DNA of 64,000 nt from Limisphaerales bacterium (lineage in GTDB: Bacteria > Verrucomicrobiota > Verrucomicrobiia > Limisphaerales > SXTU01), in contig WRPG01000011.1 of NCBI GenBank assembly GCA_009773355.1, positions 62,001-126,000 of the forward strand, in the 5' to 3' direction. The notes under the pieces were generated by a model. The model was not told the DNA's origin. It worked only from the letters and a program-made list of their open reading frames with translations, and did not search any database. The position numbers were made by a program, and so were the translations under genes. Of the stretch, positions 8,547 through 17,347 are shown in pieces. Numbering within the stretch: position 1 is the first letter of the stretch; each line of letters opens with the position of its first letter.

Positions 8547-9878
8547 GTGTCAGCCCGATATCCCCGAATCTTCCGCGTCCGCCAGAAGTTTGAGCGCCCG
8601 CTCGTCGCGGACGTGGCGGCCACGGTGCGCGCGGAACTGGCCCGCCTCGGCATCACGTCGCGCGTGCAACCGGGGCAGACGGTCGCCATCACGGCCGGCA
8701 GCCGGGGCATCACGAACATCGCGGCCATCCTCAAGGCGACCGTGGACTTCTTCCGCGCCGCCGGGACGCAGCCGTTCATCGTCGCCGCGATGGGCAGCCA
8801 CGGCGGCGGCACGACGGAAGGCCAGCGCGCCATCCTCGCCAACTACGGCATCACCGAGGCATCCTGCGGCTGTCCCGTCCGCACCAGCATGGAGACGGTG
8901 GTGCTCGACCGCACGGCGGAGGGCATTCCCGTCCACTTCGGGCGCGATGCGCTGGCGGCGGATCACGTCGTGGTGGTGGGCCGGGTGAAGCCGCACACGG
9001 AACTCTTCGGCGACCACCAGAGCGGCCTGATGAAGATGCTGCTCATCGGCCTGGGCAAGCACGAGGGCGCGAAGATTTACCACCGGGCGTTCGTGGACTT
9101 CTCGTTCGACCAGATCGTGCGCAGCGTGGGACGGCACGTCATCGAGAAGGGCCGCATCCTTGCCGGCCTCGGCATCGTGGAGAACGCCTACGACGAAACC
9201 GGCCTCATCCGCGCCGTGCTGCCGCACGAACTGGAGGCGCAGGACAAGGAACTCCTCGCGCTCGCCCGGCAATGGCTGCCGCGCCTGCCCTTCGACCACG
9301 CGGACCTGCTGCTCGTGGACGAGATCGGCAAGGAGATTTCCGGCTGCGGCATGGACACGAACGTCATCGGGCGCAAGCGCTACGAGCACTGGACCGAGGA
9401 GCACGAGGTTCCCAAGATCAAGAAGGTCGCCATCCGCAGCCTCACCGAGCAGACACACGGGAACGCGACTGGGCTGGGCAAGTCCGAGTATTGCCTCACC
9501 CGCGTCGTCGAGGCGATGGACAAGCGCGTCACCTACATCAACGTCGCCACCGCGTGCTACCCGCAGGTGGCCATGATCCCGCCGCACTACGACACCGACC
9601 GCGAGCTGCTCGACGTGGCGCTCTCCACCATCGGCCTGACCGAGCCGCCGCACGCGAAGCTGCTTTGGATTCGGAACACGCTGCGCGTGGAGGAAGTCGA
9701 GTGCGGCGAGTCGTTCCTGCCGCTGGCGCGCGGACGGAACGATCTGGAAATCCTCACCGAGCCGCGCGAGTTGATTTTCGACGCGCCGGGGATGCTGCCG
9801 CAGACAATGGCGGAGCTGGGGTCGCAGCCCTGGCGGGAACACGCGGCAGGCGGTGCGGCGAGCCTGGCCCGGGATTGA
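8547..9878 (+). CDS. LarA-like (DUF2088-type) protein
   Basis: 443 residues, cytoplasmic. It resembles the lactate-racemase N-terminal domain family: an N-terminal VAITAGSRGI strand-loop, MGSHGGGTTEGQ (about residues 90-101), and VVVVGRVKPHTELFGDHQSG with the paired histidines. Lactate racemase LarA uses a nickel-pincer nucleotide on a Lys with His ligands. Here the conserved His/Gly motifs are visible but I cannot show that the cofactor lysine is equivalent, so lactate racemase activity is not claimed. A GTG start gives MSARYPRIFRVRQKF. It faces away from ychF with about 120 bases between. Confidence 0.75.
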   Translation: MSARYPRIFRVRQKFERPLVADVAATVRAELARLGITSRVQPGQTVAITAGSRGITNIAAILKATVDFFRAAGTQPFIVAAMGSHGGGTTEGQRAILANYGITEASCGCPVRTSMETVVLDRTAEGIPVHFGRDALAADHVVVVGRVKPHTELFGDHQSGLMKMLLIGLGKHEGAKIYHRAFVDFSFDQIVRSVGRHVIEKGRILAGLGIVENAYDETGLIRAVLPHELEAQDKELLALARQWLPRLPFDHADLLLVDEIGKEISGCGMDTNVIGRKRYEHWTEEHEVPKIKKVAIRSLTEQTHGNATGLGKSEYCLTRVVEAMDKRVTYINVATACYPQVAMIPPHYDTDRELLDVALSTIGLTEPPHAKLLWIRNTLRVEEVECGESFLPLARGRNDLEILTEPRELIFDAPGMLPQTMAELGSQPWREHAAGGAASLARD

Positions 9879-9926
9879 AGCGCGGCATCCCGACGGCTTC
9901 GGCGTTTGGGATGCGCGGAGGGGCGG

Positions 9927-11864
9927 CTATTTCGAGAGGATGTCCAGCAGCTCAACCTCGAAGATGAGCACCTCGTTCGGGCCGATGCCGGGCGGGCTGC
10001 CGCGCTCTTGGTAAGCAAGATAATGCGGGATGACCAGCTCCCACTTGCTGCCCTTGGGCATGAGCTGGAGCGCCTCGGTCCAGCCCCGGATGACACCAGT
10101 CACATCGAACTCAGCGGGGAGGTTCTTCTCGTAGGAGCTGTCGAAGATGCCGCCGGGCTGGATGGTTTTCTTGTCCACGACGCGCCCGGTGTAGTGGACG
10201 CGGACCTTGTCCTTCTCGGTGGGGAGTTTGCCGGTGCCGGCCTTGAGGATGCGGTATTGCAGGCCGCTGGGGCGCTCGACGACGTCGGCGCGCTGCTTGT
10301 TCTTGGCGAGGTATTCCTTGCCAGCCTTGAGGTTCGCCTCGGGGATGTTCGTGTCCACCTTGGGCGGGATGAAGGTGGATGGCACACGGTTGGTGCCGCC
10401 TTGGGCGACGAGCGTGCCGGGCGCGGGCGCGGTGAGCCACGGGGCGTCCTTGGGCACGGGCAGGCCGAGCGCGGTGAGCAGTTGCAGGCGGAGCTGTGGA
10501 CTCCAGCCGTCGCCCGCCGGGGCGTTGATGAGGCGGTCGAGCACCAACTGGCGCAGCGTGGGCAGCGGCGGGAGGTCCACACGGTCGCGCTCGGAGCGCT
10601 CGACGCGCTTGGCGTATTCCTTCGCGATGGCTTGGATGAGCAGGATCCAGCCCTTTGCGCGGTCGTCTTCGCCCATCGCCAGCTCGTAAAAGTGGCGGGC
10701 GAACATGCCTTCGATGGCGCTCTGAATCTTGTCTTTGCCGAGATCCATCAACTCCTTGTATCGCTCCAGGACGAAGTCGCTGACTTTCTGGTCGGGCTTG
10801 GTGTAGCGGTTGGGATACTTCTGGCCGAGATAGGCGTGCCAGCGGGCGGCGTCGGCTTCGCGGTTGTGGGTGTAGAGGTCGGTGATGGCCTGCTTGAGGA
10901 AGTTCGCGTGGGCGTTCTGCACGTTGTCCGCGTCGCCCCGGGCCTCCAGCATCATCTGCTCATAGCCCTCGTTCGCCAGCGGAATGGCGGTGAGGTTCGG
11001 GCCGAACTCGAAATACTTGTCCACCGGGTTGTAGATGAGCCGGCCGCGCTGCGCGGCAAGCTGCATGGACTGGTAGATGACGCGGCGCAGGGTGATGAGC
11101 TGCTCGGGCTTGGAGTTTTTGAGGCCGAGGTAGGCCCAGTAAATCGCGTGCGTCTCCGGCAGCCGCCATTCCAGCGGGCCATACTTGCCGTCCACTTCCT
11201 GCATGACCTTGGGGTCGAGTTTGTATTTCTCGCGCAGGAGCTTCACCCGCGCCTTGGCGTCGTCGGTCTGCGGGTTGAGCAGCTCGTCCCAGTTGGGGCG
11301 CTCGCGGTTGCCAAAGATCTCGGTCATCAGGCGCGTCCACTCGCGCTTGTAGGTCATGTGGGCGTTGTCGAGGTTCGCGCCCATCTTGTGCTGGAAGTGC
11401 CAGGCCAGCTCGCGGTAGATGAGCGTCTCGTTGGGGTTGTATTTGAGCGCCTCGTCGCGCAGCAGCTCGATGCCGCGCTGCACCCACAGCCAGCGGTCGT
11501 TCGGGTCGGGGAACTTGACCGAGATGTTGTAGGAGAGGTTCCACGCCTGATGCACCCAGACGGCGACAAAGTGCGGCTGCATCTTCGTGATCCAGTCGGA
11601 GAGCTGGACCATCTCGAAGTATTTCTCGTCGAGCTGAAGGTCGTTGAGGCGGATCCACAGGGCGTTGGAGATCAGCCCGCGGAAGCCGCCCAGCGCGACG
11701 GCGGTGAAGGCCATCATCGGCGGCATGCTCTCGACGGCCTCGACGCGCGTGAGCTTGAGCCGGGTGCGCTCGGCGGTCAGCTCGCGCTGCGCGAAGTTGA
11801 CCCCGACCAGCAGCACGAGCGCGAGCAGCGACAGGACGATTTTGTTGAAGCGCCGGTCGTTCAT
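9927..11864 (-). CDS. Membrane-anchored protein with C-terminal FKBP domain
   Basis: 645 residues. Residues 8-25 form a single membrane anchor. Residues 30-500 are mainly helical and Trp/Tyr-rich, TPR-like in spacing, of unknown role. Residues 528-645 are a complete FKBP-type peptidyl-prolyl isomerase domain, introduced by the Ser-Gly-Leu-Gln-Tyr-x-Ile-Leu linker usual in Mip-like proteins and containing VHYTGRV, GVIRGWTEAL and the final FEVELLDI. The enzyme would act outside the inner membrane on proline-containing clients. The start MNDRRFNKI lies one base after the stop of the upstream ABC permease gene, so the two are almost certainly cotranscribed. Confidence 0.82.
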   Translation of the reverse strand: MNDRRFNKIVLSLLALVLLVGVNFAQRELTAERTRLKLTRVEAVESMPPMMAFTAVALGGFRGLISNALWIRLNDLQLDEKYFEMVQLSDWITKMQPHFVAVWVHQAWNLSYNISVKFPDPNDRWLWVQRGIELLRDEALKYNPNETLIYRELAWHFQHKMGANLDNAHMTYKREWTRLMTEIFGNRERPNWDELLNPQTDDAKARVKLLREKYKLDPKVMQEVDGKYGPLEWRLPETHAIYWAYLGLKNSKPEQLITLRRVIYQSMQLAAQRGRLIYNPVDKYFEFGPNLTAIPLANEGYEQMMLEARGDADNVQNAHANFLKQAITDLYTHNREADAARWHAYLGQKYPNRYTKPDQKVSDFVLERYKELMDLGKDKIQSAIEGMFARHFYELAMGEDDRAKGWILLIQAIAKEYAKRVERSERDRVDLPPLPTLRQLVLDRLINAPAGDGWSPQLRLQLLTALGLPVPKDAPWLTAPAPGTLVAQGGTNRVPSTFIPPKVDTNIPEANLKAGKEYLAKNKQRADVVERPSGLQYRILKAGTGKLPTEKDKVRVHYTGRVVDKKTIQPGGIFDSSYEKNLPAEFDVTGVIRGWTEALQLMPKGSKWELVIPHYLAYQERGSPPGIGPNEVLIFEVELLDILSK

Positions 11865-11865
11865 G

Positions 11866-13728
11866 TCAGGTCTTGCCCTGGGCGGTGGCCAGTTCGCGGC
11901 GCGTGAAGGCGAGGATGCCGAAGACGGCGAAGATTCCGCCAATCAGCCCCCAGATTTGCAGCAGCGCCTGGAACAGCATCGTCCACGAAACGCTGCGGCC
12001 CGTGCTCAACGCGTCCACCGGCGAGAAGGAGTTCACCAGCGTCAGCACGTCGTGCGCGGCCTTGAACGTGGGCACCATGATGAAGTCCACCGCGCCCATG
12101 ACGCCCTCGGGCGCGCCGGTGTCGTGGTTGGTCGAGCCAAACGTGCCGTCCTTCACCACCTGCGCGATGGTGCCGCTGCTCAGGCCCACGATGAGCATCG
12201 TGATGGAGAAAAACGCCGCGACCGGAAACGAGAGGTAGCTCGCGCCCGCCAGTCCGATGGCCGCGAGCAGGCCCAGCCAGATGAACAACACCGCGACGCC
12301 GCGCGCGAAGTTCAGGCCGAAGCCTCCCTCGTGGTAAAGCACCTCCAGCCCCTCATCGAGGTCGAAGAGCACGGCGGCCTTGTTCGCGTTGCCGAACAGG
12401 ACGAAGAGCTTGCCGTCGGGGTCGAGCAGGTTCTGGTAGCGCCCGCCCTTGACCGGCTCGCTGACGGGCACGCCCTTCTCGTCCAGCAGGTTGATGCCGA
12501 ACTCGTGGAAGGTGTCGGTGGTGAGCGGACGGCTGATGCGGACGCGGTTGGTCGAGTTCGGCGGGCCGATTTCCCAGAACGTGCCGTAGGTCTCGGGCTT
12601 GAGGCTGTATTGCGCGGTGCGGAACTTCACGCGCAGGTAAATCGGCGTGTCCGCCAACTGCCCGCGCGCGAGGCCGGTCTCGATGACCCAGCCGCGACTC
12701 GCCTGCGGCGGGACGGCCTGATACTGCGCCTTGATGGCCTCCTTCACGTCCTTGCGCACCTGCTTGAGGTCCGCGCCATTCGCAATCTGGCCGATTTCCT
12801 TGATGCGCTCCTTGAGGATTTTCTCCACGTCGGCGTCGAGGTCGGGCGGCGGCTCCTTGAGCGAGCCGCGCGCGATGAGCAGCTCGTTCTTCAGGATGGC
12901 CTGCTGCTTGTCCGGCAGGCTGGCCGCGCGCCATTGAATGAGGAAGTAAATCGTCAGTCCGGACAGGCCGAGCAGCGCGAAGTTCAGCCCCATGATGCCG
13001 AGCCATTTGCCCAGCCAGATCTGCCAGCGGGCGATGGGCTTCACCGCGACCATCTGCATCGAGCAGTCCTCCACGTCGCGCGCGAGCGTGCCGGTGGCGA
13101 GCCAGAGCGTGACGAGGCCGAGGATGGCCGTGACCGCGCTGAGGGTGTAGGTGATGACAATCTGCACGAGGCCGCGCGCCGTGCCGTCGTGCTTGAGCGC
13201 GAGCGGCAGGCCGACGACCACCAGCACGAGCAACACGGCAAGCACGGGCAGGAGCCGATAGCGCACGACGGCCTTGATGGTGAGCCGCGCGACGGCGAGG
13301 AGCTGTTGCAAGCCGGCGGGCAGCGTGAACAACGCCGGCGCAACGCCCAGCCGCCACTCGGCTGGGATGGCTTCGCCGACGGCCTTGAACTTCGCGATGG
13401 CGTCGGAGGGCGAGGTCGCGGGGACGAGTCCTTGGTAGAGAAAGCCGCGCTCCTGGTAGGAGCGGCTCAGGAGATAGTTCGCGCGCGCGCCGAAGAAGGC
13501 TTGCAGACCGACGCCCACAGCGATGAGCAGACCGGGATTTTCCGTGATGAGCTTGGTGGCGATGAGCGCGAGCGCGGCGTGAACCACGAGCAACGCGATG
13601 CCGGGAATCCACACCCGTCGTGCGAGCGCCCACGCCCAGCCCAGAATCGCCGCCGGCCAGGAGAAGCCGTGCTTCACGGCGGCGAGGCCCTGGTGCGGGT
13701 GCTTCAGGATTTCAAAGTGGGCGGTCAT
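11866..13728 (-). CDS. ABC-2 type permease with DUF2628-like N-terminus
   Basis: 620 residues. The first about 90 residues, beginning with HFEILKHPHQGL and including WPAAILGWAWALARRVW and the next hydrophobic pair, resemble the DUF2628 membrane domain. The rest is an ABC-2 type permease: two membrane segments near 160-210, DCSMQMVAVKPIARWQIWLGKWLG (a coupling-helix-like region, in two stretches), a large periplasmic domain (about 270-470), and at least four more membrane segments at the end. It should pair with the ABC ATPase encoded just upstream (13916-15130). The ATG giving MTAHFEILKHP is preferred because the longer open frame is Arg-rich shadow. Confidence 0.8.
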   Translation of the reverse strand: MTAHFEILKHPHQGLAAVKHGFSWPAAILGWAWALARRVWIPGIALLVVHAALALIATKLITENPGLLIAVGVGLQAFFGARANYLLSRSYQERGFLYQGLVPATSPSDAIAKFKAVGEAIPAEWRLGVAPALFTLPAGLQQLLAVARLTIKAVVRYRLLPVLAVLLVLVVVGLPLALKHDGTARGLVQIVITYTLSAVTAILGLVTLWLATGTLARDVEDCSMQMVAVKPIARWQIWLGKWLGIMGLNFALLGLSGLTIYFLIQWRAASLPDKQQAILKNELLIARGSLKEPPPDLDADVEKILKERIKEIGQIANGADLKQVRKDVKEAIKAQYQAVPPQASRGWVIETGLARGQLADTPIYLRVKFRTAQYSLKPETYGTFWEIGPPNSTNRVRISRPLTTDTFHEFGINLLDEKGVPVSEPVKGGRYQNLLDPDGKLFVLFGNANKAAVLFDLDEGLEVLYHEGGFGLNFARGVAVLFIWLGLLAAIGLAGASYLSFPVAAFFSITMLIVGLSSGTIAQVVKDGTFGSTNHDTGAPEGVMGAVDFIMVPTFKAAHDVLTLVNSFSPVDALSTGRSVSWTMLFQALLQIWGLIGGIFAVFGILAFTRRELATAQGKT

Positions 13729-13915
13729 GCGCTGGTCGCAACGCGGTGCGCAAAGCACGGCGCGCGTCTTGGACTGCGGCGGCAAGCGAAGCGCGACGCC
13801 GCTTTGGCATCCCGCGTAGCGGACGAACCCCGCGGCCAACCGACCGCTCCGCGGGAGGTGAAAGCGCCGTCGCCGCTGCGCTCTGCCGGCGCACTCCAAG
13901 ATGTCGCGGTGTTGC
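13729..13915. repeat. Repeat-like GC-rich spacer between ABC genes
   Basis: This 187-base gap has no gene. It contains GCGCGTCTTGGACTGCGG near the left end and GCACTCCAAGATGTCGCG near the right end. The pair reads as an outward-facing imperfect inverted repeat (CTTGGA/TCCAAG). A Gly-Cys-Gly-rich palindromic core (GCGGCAAGCGAAGCG) lies between, followed by CCGCGG...CCGCGG words. I recall similar pieces scattered through genomes of this phylum, but that was not checked. Confidence 0.5.
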
Positions 13916-15130
13916 TCATGCCTTGGGTTTGCCCAGCAGGTTCGCCAGCTTCTCGTTCGCCTTCGCCTCGTCGAGCACGGGCTTCGCAGCGACTTCGACT
14001 TTTGGCTCCGGTGCGGCAGAGGTTGGTGCGGCGAGGGCGGCGAGCTTCTTCTGCGCCTCGACTTCAGAAGCGGTCGGGACCACGACGATAGGCGCTGGAG
14101 TTTCCGCCACGGGAGCGACGGCGACGAGGCGGTCCAGCACGCGGGCTTGCTGCTGCGCGCCGGACTCCGCACCGCCGCGCAGGTATTCGGCGACCTGGCT
14201 GCCGGAGGTAGCGCCGGAGGTGTTTTGCTCGCTGGCCCGCGCGCGATTCACTACGCCGAGGAAGTAGCTCTCCAAGTTCTGGGTTGGGTTATCCAACTGA
14301 ATGCGGTCGGCGGCGACATCGCGGCGGATGGTGGAGAGGATGTTTTCCATCGCGTCGCGCGGCAGGACGGGCAGGGTGATGCGGACGGAGTCGCGCTCGG
14401 TGAGCAGCTCCTTGAGCGTGCCGTCGGCCTGAATCTTGCCGCCGTAGTAAATCACCACGCGGTCGCATACGTCCTCCACGTCGCTGAGAAGGTGGCTGCT
14501 GAGAATGACCGTCTTGCCACGGTTCTTGAGCGCGAGGATGACGTCCTTCACCTCGCGGCAGCCGAGCGGGTCGAGGCCAGCGGTGGGCTCGTCGAGGATG
14601 ACGAGGTCGGGGTCGTTGATGAGCGCCTGCGCGAGGCCGATGCGGCGCTGCATGCCCTTGGAGAACTCGCCCACGGTGCGGCTGCGGACCTGGTTGAGGC
14701 CGACCATTTCGAGGAGCTGCTCGGTGCGCTTGTTGCGGTCGCCGGGCGCGAGCTGGAAGAGGTTGCCGAAGAAGTCGAGCGTCTCGCGGGAGTCGAGATA
14801 CTTGTAGAGATAGCTTTCCTCGGGCAGGTAGCCAATGCGCGCCTTGGTCTTCACATGACGCGGCGAGTGGCCGAAAATCTCGATGTGCCCCTTGGTCGGG
14901 TAAAGCAGGCCCAGCAGCATCTTGATGGTGGTGGACTTGCCGGAACCGTTGGGTCCGAGCAGGCCGAAGATTTCGCCGCGCCGGACCTCGAAGTTCGCGT
15001 TGTCCACCGCGCGGGCCTTGGGCCGGCCCCAGAAATCCTTGAAGACCTTGGTGAGCCCGCGCACGGAGACGACGGCCTCGGTGGTGGTGCGCGCGGCGGA
15101 GTCGGGCTGGAGGGTGTCGAGGGCGGTCAT
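13916..15130 (-). CDS. ABC transporter ATP-binding protein
   Basis: 404 residues. ATPase domain at about 20-250: Walker A GPNGSGKST (about 59-67), Q-loop region GYLPEES, signature EFSKGMQRR in place of LSGGQ, Walker B LVILDEP, D-loop and the switch His in LSSHLL. This layout matches drug, polysaccharide or gliding-type ABC-2 exporters. The C-terminal 110 residues are an Ala/Pro/Val-rich tail of low complexity with no recognised fold, ending in a KANEKLANLLGKPKA segment. It powers the permease at 11866-13728 and perhaps also the one at 21376-22359. Confidence 0.93.
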   Translation of the reverse strand: MTALDTLQPDSAARTTTEAVVSVRGLTKVFKDFWGRPKARAVDNANFEVRRGEIFGLLGPNGSGKSTTIKMLLGLLYPTKGHIEIFGHSPRHVKTKARIGYLPEESYLYKYLDSRETLDFFGNLFQLAPGDRNKRTEQLLEMVGLNQVRSRTVGEFSKGMQRRIGLAQALINDPDLVILDEPTAGLDPLGCREVKDVILALKNRGKTVILSSHLLSDVEDVCDRVVIYYGGKIQADGTLKELLTERDSVRITLPVLPRDAMENILSTIRRDVAADRIQLDNPTQNLESYFLGVVNRARASEQNTSGATSGSQVAEYLRGGAESGAQQQARVLDRLVAVAPVAETPAPIVVVPTASEVEAQKKLAALAAPTSAAPEPKVEVAAKPVLDEAKANEKLANLLGKPKA

Positions 15131-15181
15131 GGTTTGAATCGAATCAGCGTTGGGCCGTCAACGCACGTCCGCAGCGCGACT

Positions 15182-17203
15182 TCACGCCAGCTTCGGCTGC
15201 AACTGGCCGGCGGCTTCGTGCTTGCTCGCGCCTCCGGCGGCCGGCGGGTTCGCGGGGGCGGCGGCCTGGAAGGGTTCAAGCTCCTCGCCCTGGCGCACCA
15301 GGCGGGCGCTGTTGAAGACGACGATGAGCGAGCCGGCGACGTGCATGAGCGCGGCGACGACGGGGTTGATGTATTTCAGCGCGGCCAGCACGAGGCCACC
15401 GATGACGAAGACGACGCCGAAGAGGAAATTCTGGTTGATGACGCTCCGGGTCATGCGCGAAAGGCGGATGAGGAAGGGCAGGCGGCGGAGGTCGTTGTTC
15501 ATCAGCGCGATGGTGGCGCTGTGGATGGCCACTTCGCTGCCCGCCGCGCCCATTGCGATGCCGAGGTCGCCGGCGGCCAGCGCGGGCGCGTCGTTCACGC
15601 CGTCGCCGACCACCGCGACGCGGTAGCCCTTGGCGCGCATCGCCTTCACATACTCGACCTTGTTCTGCGGCAGGCACTCGGCCACGACTTCCTCGCAGCC
15701 AATTTCCTTCGCCACGCGGGCGGCCACGGGCTGACGGTCGCCGGAGACCATCGCCACGCGGCGGACGCCGGTGTCCTTCAAATCATGCAGCGAGTCCTTC
15801 GCCTCGTGGCGCGTCTCGTCCTGCAAGCCCACCCAGCCGAGGCACGCGCCGTTCCGGGCGACGAAGAGCAGGCTGTAGCCCTCGGTCTCGTTCACGTCCA
15901 CGGAGCCGAGGATGTCGCCGGTCACGCCGTTGTCCTTGAGCCACTGTGCGCGGCCCACGAGAACGACCGTGCCGTCCACGTTCGCCTTCACGCCGCGACC
16001 GGCGGTCTCGGCAAAGTTCTTCGGGTCACTGAGCGGAACGCCCGCCTCCTGCGCCAGCGCGGTGAGCGCCTTGGCCGTCGGGTGATTGCTGAACTGCTCG
16101 GCGCTCGCGGCGATGCGGAGCAGCTCGGCGGGGGCCGTGCCGCTCAAGGGCGCGAGGCGGCTCACGGCGAGCTTGCCGGTGGTGAGCGTGCCGGTCTTGT
16201 CGAAGACGAAGGCGTTGATTTTCGCGGCGAGTTCGATGTCGGCGACGTTCTTGATGAGAATGCCCAGGCGCGCGGCGGCGGAGAGCGCGGCGACCATCGC
16301 GGTGGGCGTGGCGAGCACGAAGGCGCACGGGCAGGCGACGATGAAGACGGCGATGACGCGGCTCAACTCGCCGGTGAACGCCCACACGAGCGCGCCGATG
16401 ACCAGCACGAGGGGCGTGTAGAAGCCCATGTATTGGTCCACGATGCGCATGATGGGCAGCTTCGTCTTCTCGGCGGCCAGAATGAGCTCGCGCACGCGGT
16501 TCAGCGTGGAATCGGTGCCGGCGCGGGTGACTTTGATTTCGAGGACACCGGTGAGGTTGATGGTGCCGGCAAACGCCTGGTCGCCGGGCTTCTTGTCCAC
16601 GGGCAGCGACTCGCCGGTGATGTTCGCCTGGTTGATGGAACCTTCGCCGGAGAGGATTTGCCCGTCGGCGGCCACGTTGTCGCCGGGGCGGACGCGGATG
16701 ACGTCGCCGTTCTTGAGGTCGTGGACGGCGACTTCCTCCTCCTTGCCGTTGACGAGACGGCGGGCCTTCGTGGGCGTGAGCTTGATGAGCGACTCGATGG
16801 AGAGCCGCGCGCCCTCGGCGGTGCGGCTCTCGATGATCTGCCCGAGCAGCATGAAGAAGCTCACGACGCCCGCCTCCTGATAGTGGCCGCTGGCGAACGA
16901 TGCGAGCACGGCGAGCGCGACCAGCTCGTTCGTGGTCAGGTTGCCGCGCTTCAAGTCCTTCACCGCCACGACGACGATGGGCCAGCCGAGCACGATGGCG
17001 CCGAGGCCGGCGCTGAGGTCGGCGGCAGTCTTCCCGTTGGCGGTGAACCACTCGATGATGAACGAGTTGATGACGAGGATGAGGCCGAAGAGCGTGACGC
17101 CGAGCTGCTGCGTGGCATGCTCGTGGTCGTGCCCGCACGAGGAGCACTTCTCACCGTCGGCGTGGTTGTGTTCCTGCTGGCTGAGGAGGGAGGTGACTTG
17201 CAT
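15182..17203 (-). CDS. Heavy-metal P1B-type ATPase
   Basis: 673 residues. It exports a soft or transition metal from the cytoplasm using ATP. The metal-site CPC is at 291-293, the TGES actuator loop at 196-199, the phosphorylated DKTGT at 335-339, SNHP in the nucleotide domain replaces the usual SEHP, and GDGVNDAPAL is the hinge. The N-terminus lacks a standard HMA domain and instead carries a His/Cys-rich stretch (about residues 11-33, with Cys20 and Cys23 and several His), which would bind zinc, copper or cadmium. Metal specificity is not decidable here. I chose MQVTSLLSQQ over an upstream ATG that lies in repeat DNA. Confidence 0.92.
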   Translation of the reverse strand: MQVTSLLSQQEHNHADGEKCSSCGHDHEHATQQLGVTLFGLILVINSFIIEWFTANGKTAADLSAGLGAIVLGWPIVVVAVKDLKRGNLTTNELVALAVLASFASGHYQEAGVVSFFMLLGQIIESRTAEGARLSIESLIKLTPTKARRLVNGKEEEVAVHDLKNGDVIRVRPGDNVAADGQILSGEGSINQANITGESLPVDKKPGDQAFAGTINLTGVLEIKVTRAGTDSTLNRVRELILAAEKTKLPIMRIVDQYMGFYTPLVLVIGALVWAFTGELSRVIAVFIVACPCAFVLATPTAMVAALSAAARLGILIKNVADIELAAKINAFVFDKTGTLTTGKLAVSRLAPLSGTAPAELLRIAASAEQFSNHPTAKALTALAQEAGVPLSDPKNFAETAGRGVKANVDGTVVLVGRAQWLKDNGVTGDILGSVDVNETEGYSLLFVARNGACLGWVGLQDETRHEAKDSLHDLKDTGVRRVAMVSGDRQPVAARVAKEIGCEEVVAECLPQNKVEYVKAMRAKGYRVAVVGDGVNDAPALAAGDLGIAMGAAGSEVAIHSATIALMNNDLRRLPFLIRLSRMTRSVINQNFLFGVVFVIGGLVLAALKYINPVVAALMHVAGSLIVVFNSARLVRQGEELEPFQAAAPANPPAAGGASKHEAAGQLQPKLA

Positions 17204-17347
17204 GAGGTTAAGCTCCAAATCCCAAATCCCAAGTTCCAAAGATGCTCCAAATCCCAAGCACCAAATTCCCGGCCGGAACGGAACCCGGCTTGGAGCTTGG
17301 AGCTTGGAGCTTCTTTGGAGCTTGGAGCTTGGAGCTTGGCATTTTAA
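17204..17347. repeat. Array of CTTGGAG words and near-complement
   Basis: The gap between the P-type ATPase and the His-tailed SPFH gene is a low-complexity repeat. The right half (17290-17338) holds the word CTTGGAG in tandem. The left half (17210-17264) holds its near-complement words CTCCAAATCCC and CCAAG several times. The two halves can pair into a long imperfect hairpin. There is no gene in it. Confidence 0.75.
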
